Counted from the first letter of the stretch, positions 1 to 7,279 are shown. The stretch: 11,816 nt of DNA from JANYCG01 sp031428695 (GCA_031428695.1 JANOYE010000175.1:1-11816), one strand, 5' to 3'. The notes: a model not told the origin generated them from the sequence alone. Numbers and translations are program-made.

Positions 1-1
1 G

Positions 2-349
2 GCATTCAAGGCCAATACAGATGACATGCGAGAGGCCACCAGCCGCGAAGTGATCAAAGACTTGCTCGCCGCTGGTGCGACCGTGACCGCCTACGACCCG
101 CAGGCCATGCCTGAGGCAAAGCATCTTTTCTCGGGTGAACCCCGCTTGCGTTTTGCCGAATCGGCGAGCCTGGCGCTGGAAGGGGCCGACGCTTTGGTCA
201 TTGTCACGGAATGGAAGGAGTTTCGAAGCCCGGATTTTGGCGTGATCAAGGCCAAGCTAAGAACCCCGCTGATCGTGGATGGCCGCAACTTGTACGATCC
301 CAATGCGGTGCGCAAAATGGGATTTGAGTACTTGGCCATTGGCCGGTAG
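2..349 (+). CDS. ugd: UDP-glucose 6-dehydrogenase, C-terminal part (5' end outside window)
   Basis: This is the last 115 residues of a UDP-glucose/GDP-mannose dehydrogenase family enzyme. The family oxidises UDP-glucose to UDP-glucuronic acid with two NAD+ in the cytoplasm, supplying uronic acid for capsule or exopolysaccharide. The frame is open from base 2 and begins AFKANTDDMREA, matching the family's conserved FKxxTDDxRE segment that opens the C-terminal Rossmann-like domain. It continues with a YDPQAM strand, the ALVIVTEWKEF segment and the closing VDGRNLYDP motif typical of the UDP-binding domain. The N-terminal NAD-binding domain and the catalytic Cys region lie upstream of the window, so activity cannot be judged. 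The ATG at 26 is an internal Met, not the start. The gene is followed after 45 bases by the ligase gene on the same strand, so it is probably in the same operon. A GDP-mannose dehydrogenase is less likely given the closing motif. Confidence 0.9.
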   Translation, partial: AFKANTDDMREATSREVIKDLLAAGATVTAYDPQAMPEAKHLFSGEPRLRFAESASLALEGADALVIVTEWKEFRSPDFGVIKAKLRTPLIVDGRNLYDPNAVRKMGFEYLAIGR

Positions 350-394
350 TTTTAAAGCACCGCTCGAAGCAACCGCAAATCGAATCGTCCTGAC

Positions 395-1738
395 ATGGGT
401 TTGTACACGTCATTTGTGTCGTCGGTGGTCTTTCCGCTGCAGGAGCGCCTCAAGGGCCATGACACCGTGGCCATCCGCCGAAAAATGGAAGGCACGCAAT
501 GGCTGTCGGGTGAGGCCGTTGCCCGAATTCAACTTCTGCGCTTGAAGGGTCTGTTGGCAGATGTTGCGAGCCACGTGCCCTATTACCGGGATTTGTTTTC
601 TCAACTCGGATTTGACCCGCGTTCTGTCACCAGCATCGCGGATTTACAGCGACTGCCATTTCTAACCAAGTCCGTGATTCGCGCCCAAACGGATGCGCTG
701 AAGCATGAAAATGCGGTGGGGCTTGCCCGCTTCAACACGGGTGGCTCTTCCGGAGAACCGCTGATTTTCTTCATCGGCAAAAAACGCGTGAGCCACGATG
801 TCGCGGCCAAGTGGCGAGCCACCCGCTGGTGGGACGTTGATATTGGCGACCCTGAAATGGTCGTCTGGGGCTCGCCGATTGAACTGGGCAAACAAGACAA
901 AGTGAAGTATTGGCGCGACAAGCTCATGCGCACCCAGTTGTTGCCGGCATTTGAGATGTCCGAGACCAAGTTGGACGGTTTCATCGCAAATATCAGGTCA
1001 GTGCAACCGCGGATGTTGTTTGGTTACCCGTCAGCACTTTCGATGATCGCGCGGCATGCTCAAAAACGCGGCATAGTGATGGATGACCTCGGCATCAAAG
1101 TCGCGTTTGTCACATCAGAGCGGCTCTACGATGACCAGCGCGACTCAATCAGCAAGGTGTTTGGCTGCAAAGTCGCCAACGGTTATGGCGGACGGGACGC
1201 CGGATTCATCGCACACGAGTGCCCCAGTGGCTCCATGCACCTGACAGCCGATGACATCGTCGTCGAAATCATCGGGGACGATGGCCAGGTACTGCCAGCA
1301 GGGCTTTCCGGCGAAATTGTGGTGACCCACCTGTCGACCAACGACTTTCCTTTCATCCGTTACCGCACGGGCGACATCGGCGTGCTGGGCACGGAGCCGT
1401 GTGCCTGCGGCCGCGGCCTGCCGGTACTCAAGGATATCCAGGGCCGCAGCACAGATTTTGTGGTCGCCGCCGACGGAACCGTCATGCATGGTCTGGCGCT
1501 CATTTACATCCTGCGGGACTTGCCGGGTGTCAAGTCCTTCAAGGTGATTCAGGAGTCAAAAGAATTGACGCGGGTGCTTTTGGTCGCCGATGACGCCTTC
1601 AGCCCGGACGCCATCGCCCTGATCCAGCAGGGTTTCAAGCAGCGCCTGGGCGAACAGGTGTCAGTGCTTGTCGACGTGGTCGATGCCATTGCCGCTGAAA
1701 AATCGGGCAAATTTCGGTACATTGTCAGCCATGCGTGA
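395..1738 (+). CDS. PaaK/CapK-like adenylate-forming ligase (phenylacetate-CoA ligase family)
   Basis: This 447-residue cytoplasmic enzyme belongs to the ANL superfamily, whose members activate a carboxylate with ATP. The P-loop NTGGSSGEP is at residues 114-122, RYRTGDIG at 322-329, and a C-terminal EKSGKFR segment with K436 and K439 sits where the family's catalytic lysine lies. The position that usually reads YGxTE or similar is YGGRDAG (264-270). A CACGR motif (336-340), with C258 and C276, resembles the cysteine-rich patch of PaaK-like proteins and may bind metal (inference). Length fits the family (about 430-450). The start is the ATG at 395; no strong ribosome site precedes it. Its stop overlaps the next gene's start by 8 bases. 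In polysaccharide loci such CapK-like proteins are usually of unknown substrate. Here it probably activates an acyl or amino acid for glycan decoration rather than degrading phenylacetate, as no paa genes are near. Confidence 0.85.
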   Translation: MGLYTSFVSSVVFPLQERLKGHDTVAIRRKMEGTQWLSGEAVARIQLLRLKGLLADVASHVPYYRDLFSQLGFDPRSVTSIADLQRLPFLTKSVIRAQTDALKHENAVGLARFNTGGSSGEPLIFFIGKKRVSHDVAAKWRATRWWDVDIGDPEMVVWGSPIELGKQDKVKYWRDKLMRTQLLPAFEMSETKLDGFIANIRSVQPRMLFGYPSALSMIARHAQKRGIVMDDLGIKVAFVTSERLYDDQRDSISKVFGCKVANGYGGRDAGFIAHECPSGSMHLTADDIVVEIIGDDGQVLPAGLSGEIVVTHLSTNDFPFIRYRTGDIGVLGTEPCACGRGLPVLKDIQGRSTDFVVAADGTVMHGLALIYILRDLPGVKSFKVIQESKELTRVLLVADDAFSPDAIALIQQGFKQRLGEQVSVLVDVVDAIAAEKSGKFRYIVSHA

Positions 1739-3047
1739 CCTGCTGATCGCCGCCATTGTCATCGCCGGGTGCGTCGCTGCGCTGCGCCAGCCATGGATCG
1801 GCATCATGCTCTGGACCTGGCTGAGCATCATGAACCCGCACCGCTACGCCTATGGTTTTTCCTACAGCGCGCCACTGGCGATGATCACCGCGCTGTGTGT
1901 GGTTGTTGGCCTGTTGATGGCGAAGGAGCGTGACTCGCCCTTCAAGGGCAAACCGATCACTATCTTGGTCATCTTCATGGTCTGGATGACGTTCTCCTGG
2001 TTGCAGGGGCTCGATGTCACGGGCGATTACGAGCAGTGGAAGAAAGTCATGAAGATCGACGTGATGCTGATCGTCGGGCTGATGCTGCTGCGCAGCAAGA
2101 AGCACATCTTTGCGCTGATGTGGGTCTGCGCCGGCTCCATTGCACTGCTGGGCATCAAGGGCGGTGCATTCACCATCGCGACGGGTGGCTCTTACCATGT
2201 CTGGGGACCGCCGGGCTCGTTCATTGGCGGTAACAACGAGTTTGCACTGGCCCTGGTGATGACCATCCCCCTGCTTCGTTTTCTGCAAACCCAGCTTCAA
2301 AAGCGGATCTGGAAACTCGGCATGACGGCGTCGATGATCCTGTGCGCCGCCGCCGCACTGGGTTCACAATCGCGCGGCGCCTTGCTGGCCATCGCAGCCA
2401 TGTCGGTCACGCTGTGGTGGCGGGCCAAGAACAAATTTGCTGTTGGTCTGGGGCTGGTGATTGTGGCCATACCGCTGCTGGCGTTCATGCCGGAGACCTG
2501 GGTCAGCCGCATGAACACGATTCAAACTTACGAAGAAGACCGTTCAGCGATGGGCCGCATCAGCGCCTGGTGGGCGGCGTGGAACATTGCGCTCAAATAC
2601 CCGGCGGGTGTTGGTTTTGACCCGGCGACAGCCGAAATCTTTGCCCGGTTCTCACCTTACCCGGACATGGTCCATGCGGCGCACAGCATTTATTTTCAGA
2701 TTTTGGGCAACCACGGTTTTATTGGCCTTGCCATGTTTCTGCTCATCTGGATCACGACCTGGCGCGCCGCCGAGCAGTTGAGAACAGCCAAGGATTTGCC
2801 GCCCGCTGCGCTTTGGACGGCTGAGCTGGCTTCCATGTGCCAGGTGTCATTGGTCGGGTTTGCGATTGGCGGCGCTTTTCTGAGCCTGGCCTATTTCGAC
2901 CTGCCCTACAACATCGCCATTTTGATTATTTTGACCAAAGTCTGGGTCGACAAAAAGGGTTGGCTGACCGAGCCGGCCTATGCGCCCGGGTGGCGCACGA
3001 TACCGGGCCTGGCCACCGGAACCTCGGCTAAGCCCGCCCATGCATAA
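1731..3047 (+). CDS. O-antigen ligase-type membrane protein, exosortase-A-associated O-glycosylation ligase family
   Basis: This 438-residue polytopic inner-membrane protein has about ten hydrophobic segments. It resembles the family described as putative O-glycosylation ligase, exosortase A-associated (TIGR03097, recognised from memory). The sequence shows that family's opening PWIGIMLWTWLSIMNPHR, a central KGGAFTIATGG segment (from K143), NNEFALALVMTIP, and GSQSRGALLAI at residues 211-221. A periplasmic-loop AHSIYFQILGNHGFIGL follows. In WaaL-type ligases the histidine of this motif (here H318) is important for glycan transfer. The start chosen is the ATG at 1731, because it overlaps the upstream stop as ATGCGTGA and gives a clean family N-terminus; an in-frame ATG at 1668 would lie inside the ligase gene. 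The 3' end overlaps the deacetylase start. The likely role is attaching or polymerising lipid-linked glycan on the periplasmic face; the acceptor is unknown. No exosortase gene lies in the window. Confidence 0.88.
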   Translation: MRDLLIAAIVIAGCVAALRQPWIGIMLWTWLSIMNPHRYAYGFSYSAPLAMITALCVVVGLLMAKERDSPFKGKPITILVIFMVWMTFSWLQGLDVTGDYEQWKKVMKIDVMLIVGLMLLRSKKHIFALMWVCAGSIALLGIKGGAFTIATGGSYHVWGPPGSFIGGNNEFALALVMTIPLLRFLQTQLQKRIWKLGMTASMILCAAAALGSQSRGALLAIAAMSVTLWWRAKNKFAVGLGLVIVAIPLLAFMPETWVSRMNTIQTYEEDRSAMGRISAWWAAWNIALKYPAGVGFDPATAEIFARFSPYPDMVHAAHSIYFQILGNHGFIGLAMFLLIWITTWRAAEQLRTAKDLPPAALWTAELASMCQVSLVGFAIGGAFLSLAYFDLPYNIAILIILTKVWVDKKGWLTEPAYAPGWRTIPGLATGTSAKPAHA

Positions 3048-3984
3048 GCTGTTGTTTGGCGCCATGTCGCGGCCTGGTCCGGCGGCGCGGTTGTCGGTGC
3101 TCATTTTTCACCGCGTGCTGCCGCAGGTTGACCCGCTTTTCCCCGATGAAATCGACGCCGAACGATTTGACCGTGTTTGCGCCTGGCTTAAGACCTGGTT
3201 CAACGTATTGCCGCTGGACAAAGCGGTCGTGCACCTGAAGGCGGGCACACTTCCCAACCGGTCCGCCTGCATTACCTTCGATGACGGGTACGCTGACAAT
3301 TGCCAGGTGGCCCTGCCCATCCTCCAGCGCCACGGCCTTACTGCCACGTTTTTCATCGCGACCGGTTTTCTCAACGGTGGCCGGATGTGGAACGACACCC
3401 TCATTGAGGCCGTGCGGGCAAGGAGCGGTTCCACCCTGGATGCCTCGTGCGCCGGTTTGGGCCAGTTCCAGCTGGATTCCGTCCTTCAAAGTCGGCAAGT
3501 GATTGACAAATTAATCGCCAAGATCAAATACCTGGGCATTGCAGAACGCATCCGTGTCACACAGGAACTGGCCGACACAGCCCAGGCGCGTTTGCCAAAC
3601 GATTTGATGATGAGTTCGGCCGAGGTTGGAACCCTGCGCCAGGCCGGCATGCAAATTGGCGCCCACACCGTCTCACACCCGATTCTTGCGCGTTTGAGCG
3701 ACGAGGAAGCCCTGCACGAAATCCAAACCAGCCAAGTGTTTCTCCAAGACTTGCTGGGTGAGCGGATTGGCCTCTTTGCCTACCCGAATGGCAAACCCGG
3801 TGAAGACTACTCGGCGCAAACCGTCAACGTGGTGAAGCAACTTGATTTCGACGCGGCGGTCAGCACCACCTGGGGCACTACGGCAACGGGCGACGACCTG
3901 CTGCAAATCCGCCGATTTACGCCGTGGGACCGCTCAAAGTGGCGATTTGGCCTGCGCTTGCTGGCCAATTTGCGCGCCGGCTGA
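3040..3984 (+). CDS. Polysaccharide deacetylase (carbohydrate esterase family 4)
   Basis: This 314-residue NodB-fold protein is predicted to remove N- or O-acetyl groups from a polysaccharide or its precursors. Motif 1 is TFDDGYADN at residues 79-87, holding the catalytic-base and metal-ligand aspartates D81 and D82. Motif 2 is HTVSH, whose H209 and H213 complete the metal site. FAYPNG (246-251) corresponds to the later substrate-groove motif. An opening LSVLIFHRVLP strand is typical of this subgroup in exopolysaccharide clusters. No signal peptide is obvious, so the cell compartment is uncertain. The ATG at 3040 is chosen because it overlaps the preceding stop as ATGCATAA, repeating the 8-base overlap of the previous gene pair; an in-frame ATG at 2980 lies inside the upstream gene. 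It ends 8 bases from the stop of the convergent minus-strand gene. Exact substrate unknown; membership of the fold is clear. Confidence 0.87.
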   Translation: MHKLLFGAMSRPGPAARLSVLIFHRVLPQVDPLFPDEIDAERFDRVCAWLKTWFNVLPLDKAVVHLKAGTLPNRSACITFDDGYADNCQVALPILQRHGLTATFFIATGFLNGGRMWNDTLIEAVRARSGSTLDASCAGLGQFQLDSVLQSRQVIDKLIAKIKYLGIAERIRVTQELADTAQARLPNDLMMSSAEVGTLRQAGMQIGAHTVSHPILARLSDEEALHEIQTSQVFLQDLLGERIGLFAYPNGKPGEDYSAQTVNVVKQLDFDAAVSTTWGTTATGDDLLQIRRFTPWDRSKWRFGLRLLANLRAG

Positions 3985-3992
3985 GCTGCGCG

Positions 3993-5672
3993 TCAGACCT
4001 TGAAGGCCGGCTTGTGGTGGCGCAACCACTGCTCCAGCATCGTCAGTATCCAGACCATCTCGCCAAAATAACCGGGGTGTTCCGGCAGGCGTTGGGTCAT
4101 CAGGGTCTGGACAAAATCACGCCGCACCACACCGCGTTCGGCAAGGCTGTGCAGTGATTCACTGGCCAGGGCGTTCAGCGCCGGCGTGGTGTTGGCCCAC
4201 ACGCCAAACGGCAGGCCAAACCCCTGTTTCTTCTTGGTGATGATCTCGTCGGGCAGGAAGCCCCGGAGCGCTTCCTTGAAGAACCAGCGCAGTTGTGGCC
4301 CTTTGAGCTTCCAGGAGGACGGCAGTTTCTGCGAAAACGCCAGCAAGCGGTCGTCCAGCATCGGGAACCCGACACCGATTTGCGCCAGGCGGGTCGCGCC
4401 CATCACTTTGGGCAGGTCACATTCGGCCAGTGTGAAGCGCCAGTCGAAGGCCAGCTCCTGGTTCAGGAGGCTGGCGCCGTGGGTGGCCTGCCAAACGCCG
4501 CGCTGCAAGTCCAGTGGGCGGGTGACATCCACCTGCGCCATCAGCTGCGGCGTCAAAACCTCAGCGGGGCCCAGCCGCATGATGAGGTTGTACATCTGCA
4601 GGCGGTCGGGCATGGGCACACGGGCCTGCTCAATGTAACTGCCCGCCTTGCGGGTGAGGGGAACAGCCGCTGCCGCACGGGTGCTGAGCAAGGGCTCCAA
4701 CAGGTTTTTTTTCAGCAAGCCGGGAACATGGTCGTACCAGCCAAAGACGCGTTGTTTGGCGTAACGCGAATTGCCGCCAAAGAGTTCGTCGCCACCGTCT
4801 CCTGCAAGCAGCCGTGTTACGCCATCTTCCCGGGCCACCTTGGCACAGTAATACGCGGGCAGGGCGGAGGAGTTGCCAAAGGGCTGGTCGAAATGCGCTG
4901 CAACTTTGGGGATGCCTTGCACCAGGTCCTGGGGCGTGACGTAATACTCGTGGTGCTCGGTCTTGAAGTGTTGGGCCGCGATGCGGGCAAACGCCATCTC
5001 GTCGTATCCCTGCGCGTCAAAACCAATCGAGTAGGTGGCGGTGGTTTGCTCACTCACCTTTGCTGCCATGCCGACAATGGTGGAGCTGTCGGTGCCGCCA
5101 CTCAAAAAACACGCGGGTTTGCTGCCATCGAGTTGTGTCGCTACCGCCTGCTGCAACAGGCCCTTGAATTCGGCCTGCAGGGCTTCGAACGACACCTTCG
5201 GCGCTTCGTGAAAGCTCGGCGCCCAGTAGGGCTCAATGCTGATCTGCCCGTTTTCGAACCAGGCGCAGTGCCCTGCAGGAAGCCTGAAAATCCCCTTGAA
5301 AATGGTTCGCGGCGAGGGAATGACATGGAAATACAGGTAGTCAAAAATCGCCTGCGGGTCGATTTCGGCGCCCGCGTCCGCCAGCTCATCGGCGCGGGCG
5401 GCAAAGCGCAGCTGGCCGTTGGCGACCCGGTAACACAGCGTCTGAATGGAAAAACGGTCCACCGCCAGAAAGCCGCGCCCCTGGTGGTCGGTAAAACCCA
5501 CCGCAAAGTCCCCCGTCACACCAGCGGCCGCCATTTGCGAGTCTTTGGCGACCGCTTCGCGCCATGCCGCCAGCGGGCTTTGGGTTGCAGCGATGTTGGC
5601 CAGACGGGCGTCTGTGAAGTGGGCTTTGCCGCTGATCAGAGCGGGCAGGTTGGTGTGAGGGTTGCCGGGCAT
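3993..5672 (-). CDS. Asparagine-synthase-like enzyme with degenerate N-terminal glutaminase domain
   Basis: This 559-residue protein has an intact C-terminal ATP-pyrophosphatase (asparagine synthase) domain: PP-loop SGGTDSST at residues 191-198, GDGGDELFGG at 291-300, and a late KKKQGFGLPFGVW segment. The N-terminal region keeps only the later strands of the class II glutamine amidotransferase fold, such as GDFAVGF (54-60) and LAVDRFSI (69-76). It begins MPGNPHTN, so the nucleophilic Cys that follows Met in AsnB is absent, as are the RGPD and NGEIYN-type glutamine-pocket motifs. The start cannot move upstream: an in-frame TGA lies 9 to 7 bases before the ATG at 5672. Such proteins in polysaccharide loci may amidate uronic acids or transfer amino groups (known of relatives such as WbpS). 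This one would need free ammonia, another amine, or a separate glutaminase (inference). It lies 61 bases downstream of the beta-helix gene, probably co-transcribed with it. Confidence 0.88.
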   Translation of the reverse strand: MPGNPHTNLPALISGKAHFTDARLANIAATQSPLAAWREAVAKDSQMAAAGVTGDFAVGFTDHQGRGFLAVDRFSIQTLCYRVANGQLRFAARADELADAGAEIDPQAIFDYLYFHVIPSPRTIFKGIFRLPAGHCAWFENGQISIEPYWAPSFHEAPKVSFEALQAEFKGLLQQAVATQLDGSKPACFLSGGTDSSTIVGMAAKVSEQTTATYSIGFDAQGYDEMAFARIAAQHFKTEHHEYYVTPQDLVQGIPKVAAHFDQPFGNSSALPAYYCAKVAREDGVTRLLAGDGGDELFGGNSRYAKQRVFGWYDHVPGLLKKNLLEPLLSTRAAAAVPLTRKAGSYIEQARVPMPDRLQMYNLIMRLGPAEVLTPQLMAQVDVTRPLDLQRGVWQATHGASLLNQELAFDWRFTLAECDLPKVMGATRLAQIGVGFPMLDDRLLAFSQKLPSSWKLKGPQLRWFFKEALRGFLPDEIITKKKQGFGLPFGVWANTTPALNALASESLHSLAERGVVRRDFVQTLMTQRLPEHPGYFGEMVWILTMLEQWLRHHKPAFKV

Positions 5673-5733
5673 GGGGTTTCAGTGGTTTCTTGGAAGCGCA
5701 GGGTGACGGATGGGAGTGCGGTTGGGCAATCCC

Positions 5734-6912
5734 TCAGGCCATACTCTGCATGGCCCCCGGATTATGCGTGTTGACATTGACCGCCCGCGTCGAGCGCGGA
5801 TGGGTGTATTCGCGCGACGGATGGAGGCTCTGCCCATCGCTGGCCCCGGCCTCGCCGGCACGGCCCACGAGCCGGGAACGCCGCCTCAGGCGCGCGTCGT
5901 AGGCGGCCAGGTTTGCAAAATCCCCGGCTTCAGCGTTGAAGTTTTTGCGGTACTCACCGGGGCCTGCCGTTTCCAGCGCGCCGCGGCCGACCAGCAGGTT
6001 GTTGACGGCGCGAATCGTTTGCGCGCCCGGCATCACCCGCAGAAAGTCGCCACCCTGCGCCAGCCCGTTCACCAAAGTGTTGTTGACCAGTTGTACGCTG
6101 TTGCCTGGCCATTTGTAGCCCTCGGCGCCCACCGAGATGAGGTAGGGGTTGTCGGTTTGCGGCCCTTGCTCGATCAAATTGCCGACCACCTGCGCGATGC
6201 CGCCATTGGGAAACTCCAGCTCGTAACTGGCGCTGCCGCCGGCTTCGTCGGTCAGGCGGTTGTAAAAAATCTGGTTCAAGGCCGCGCGGCTCTTGAGCAG
6301 GTGGCCCGTTTGCGCATGGTGGAAATAACTGCCAATGACGGACACCCGCGCGATCGCGCCCACATACAGGTTGTGGTTGTGGCCGTCAGGGCGCATGTTG
6401 TGGGCGAATTCGCAGTCTTCGACTTCAAGAATTGCGTTCTCGTCATTGCCGGTCAGCAACCCCATTTCATTGAGCGAGAAGCTGCAATCGCGCAGCCACA
6501 GCGAACCGCGCTCGAAACGGATGCCCGCCCCGTTGCGGCCCGGCACCGCGCAGCCTTCAAAGTCAATGCCCTGCACGCGCATGCGGTTGGCGCGCACCAC
6601 CCAAATCGCCTTGCCCTCGGCAGAAGCGCCGCTGGACAACAGGCGCGCCCGGCCACCCACCGACCGAATGCTGAGGTCGTCCTGCGTCCAAACGGCGACA
6701 TCCGAGGTGTACAGCCCGGCGTCCACCTCGATGCGCTGGCCCGCGCGGGCCATGCGAGCCGCCTGCGCCAGAGTGCGAACCGCACGGCTGGGGCCAACCC
6801 GCATTGGCGCTGCCTCGCGCAGTTGCGCCGGCGATAAAAGCGGCAAGCCCGCCACGGCCAGGGTCGCCGCGCCACGGGAAGCGTCAATCGCAAAACGACG
6901 CCGGCTGATCAC
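5734..6912 (-). CDS. Exported right-handed parallel beta-helix protein, probable Tat substrate
   Basis: This 392-residue protein begins MISRRRFAID followed by a hydrophobic stretch (about 15-29). SRRRF fits the twin-arginine export consensus, so periplasmic or outer location is likely. The body shows repeated short beta-helix rungs with stacked Asn, Val and Gly, for example IRFERGSLWLRDCSF, ILEVEDCEFAHN, VSVIGSYFHHA, VVGNLIEQG and LVNNTLVNG, as in pectate-lyase-like and NosD-like folds. Polar patches DGHNHNLY (176-183) and HHAQTGHLLKSR (198-209) could form a binding or catalytic site. The C-terminal tail ends in a HPSREYTHP segment like that closing other uncharacterised beta-helix proteins. 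The start is GTG at 6912; an in-frame TGA lies 12 to 10 bases upstream, so no earlier start exists and a later one would lose the signal. The fold suggests polysaccharide binding, lysis or epimerisation, but no activity can be assigned. Asparagine-synthase-like gene follows in the same unit. Confidence 0.8.
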   Translation of the reverse strand: MISRRRFAIDASRGAATLAVAGLPLLSPAQLREAAPMRVGPSRAVRTLAQAARMARAGQRIEVDAGLYTSDVAVWTQDDLSIRSVGGRARLLSSGASAEGKAIWVVRANRMRVQGIDFEGCAVPGRNGAGIRFERGSLWLRDCSFSLNEMGLLTGNDENAILEVEDCEFAHNMRPDGHNHNLYVGAIARVSVIGSYFHHAQTGHLLKSRAALNQIFYNRLTDEAGGSASYELEFPNGGIAQVVGNLIEQGPQTDNPYLISVGAEGYKWPGNSVQLVNNTLVNGLAQGGDFLRVMPGAQTIRAVNNLLVGRGALETAGPGEYRKNFNAEAGDFANLAAYDARLRRRSRLVGRAGEAGASDGQSLHPSREYTHPRSTRAVNVNTHNPGAMQSMA

Positions 6913-6920
6913 CGCCGAGT

Positions 6921-6926
6921 CTCACC
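6921..6926 (-). promoter_or_regulatory. Ribosome binding site supporting the GTG start of the beta-helix gene
   Basis: On the minus strand this reads GGTGAG, a fair match to the Shine-Dalgarno core, 8 bases before the GTG at 6912. Together with the in-frame TGA just upstream it fixes the start of the exported beta-helix protein. Confidence 0.45.
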
Positions 6927-7269
6927 ACAATCAAATCGACTGAAACATAATATCTTTATATTCATAAAATACAGATAATAAATAACTTTTTAAGTCACGT
7001 ATTTATTCAATTAATTGCTATAAATAATGTATAAAATTTAGTTAAAAAATAGTCTAATTTATTATGAAAATGCTAAATTAACGAAAAAATCACTTAACCC
7101 CAGGCATCCGACCTCCCCGGTTGGTCACGCCCGCCTCATTAGAACCGGGCTTTCGCAGTGGCGTTCAGCGGCCGCTCCCGTCTGATCACTGGCAAATTTG
7201 GCTTGTACACTGAAACGCCAAGCCCAGACGCCATGCGCCGCAACCTGACCACCTGCCACCCATTTTCGC

Positions 7270-7275
7270 GGGGTG
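7270..7275 (+). promoter_or_regulatory. Possible ribosome binding site for the TTG start of the VanZ/O-ligase fusion
   Basis: GGGGTG lies 4 bases before the TTG at 7280. The frame is open back to a stop at 7211-7213, but no ATG or GTG in frame occurs in that extension, so the TTG is the best available start. The match is weak and the spacing short. Confidence 0.3.
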
Positions 7276-7279
7276 CCGA

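Larger units (their letters stand above)
6913..7279. promoter_or_regulatory. Divergent intergenic region with AT-rich core
   Basis: This 367-base gap separates the divergently transcribed beta-helix gene (minus) and VanZ/O-ligase gene (plus), so it must carry both promoters unless distal ones are used. About 6941-7095 is overwhelmingly A+T, in sharp contrast to the GC-rich genes on either side. It contains a perfect 10-base palindrome, CAATTAATTG at 7008-7017, and an 8-base inverted pair AATAAATA/TATTTATT at 6977-6984 and 7000-7007; both could arise by chance in such composition. TATAAA at 7030-7035 is a possible plus-strand -10 element, but no convincing -35 partner is seen. A six-base stem GGCTTG/CAAGCC spans 7200-7224 nearer the plus-strand gene. 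No sigma-54 -24/-12 match was found by eye and no small ORF is supported here. Confidence 0.45.

Noticed and set aside
3973..3992. Short GC stem (CGCGC/GCGCG, 10-base loop) at the convergent stop codons
   Set aside because: Only five pairs, no T tract on either strand, and it overlaps the end of the deacetylase gene; not convincing as a terminator.
4293..5774. 493-residue open frame on the plus strand opposite the asparagine-synthase-like gene
   Set aside because: It lies antisense to a gene with unmistakable PP-loop and GDGGDELFGG motifs, and its own product has no recognisable motifs or membrane pattern.
5710..6837. 375-residue open frame on the plus strand opposite the beta-helix gene
   Set aside because: Its translation is rich in Ala, His, Gln and Arg with no domain logic. 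The minus-strand frame shows clear beta-helix rungs and an export signal, so this is an antisense shadow of GC-rich coding sequence.
7191..7211. Possible sigma-54 promoter at TGGCAAATTTGGCTTG
   Set aside because: The distance between the GG and GC elements does not fit the strict -24/-12 spacing.
7200..7224. Hairpin GGCTTG/CAAGCC as a terminator or riboswitch
   Set aside because: Six-base stem with a 13-base loop and no T run; no wider conserved fold could be seen by eye.
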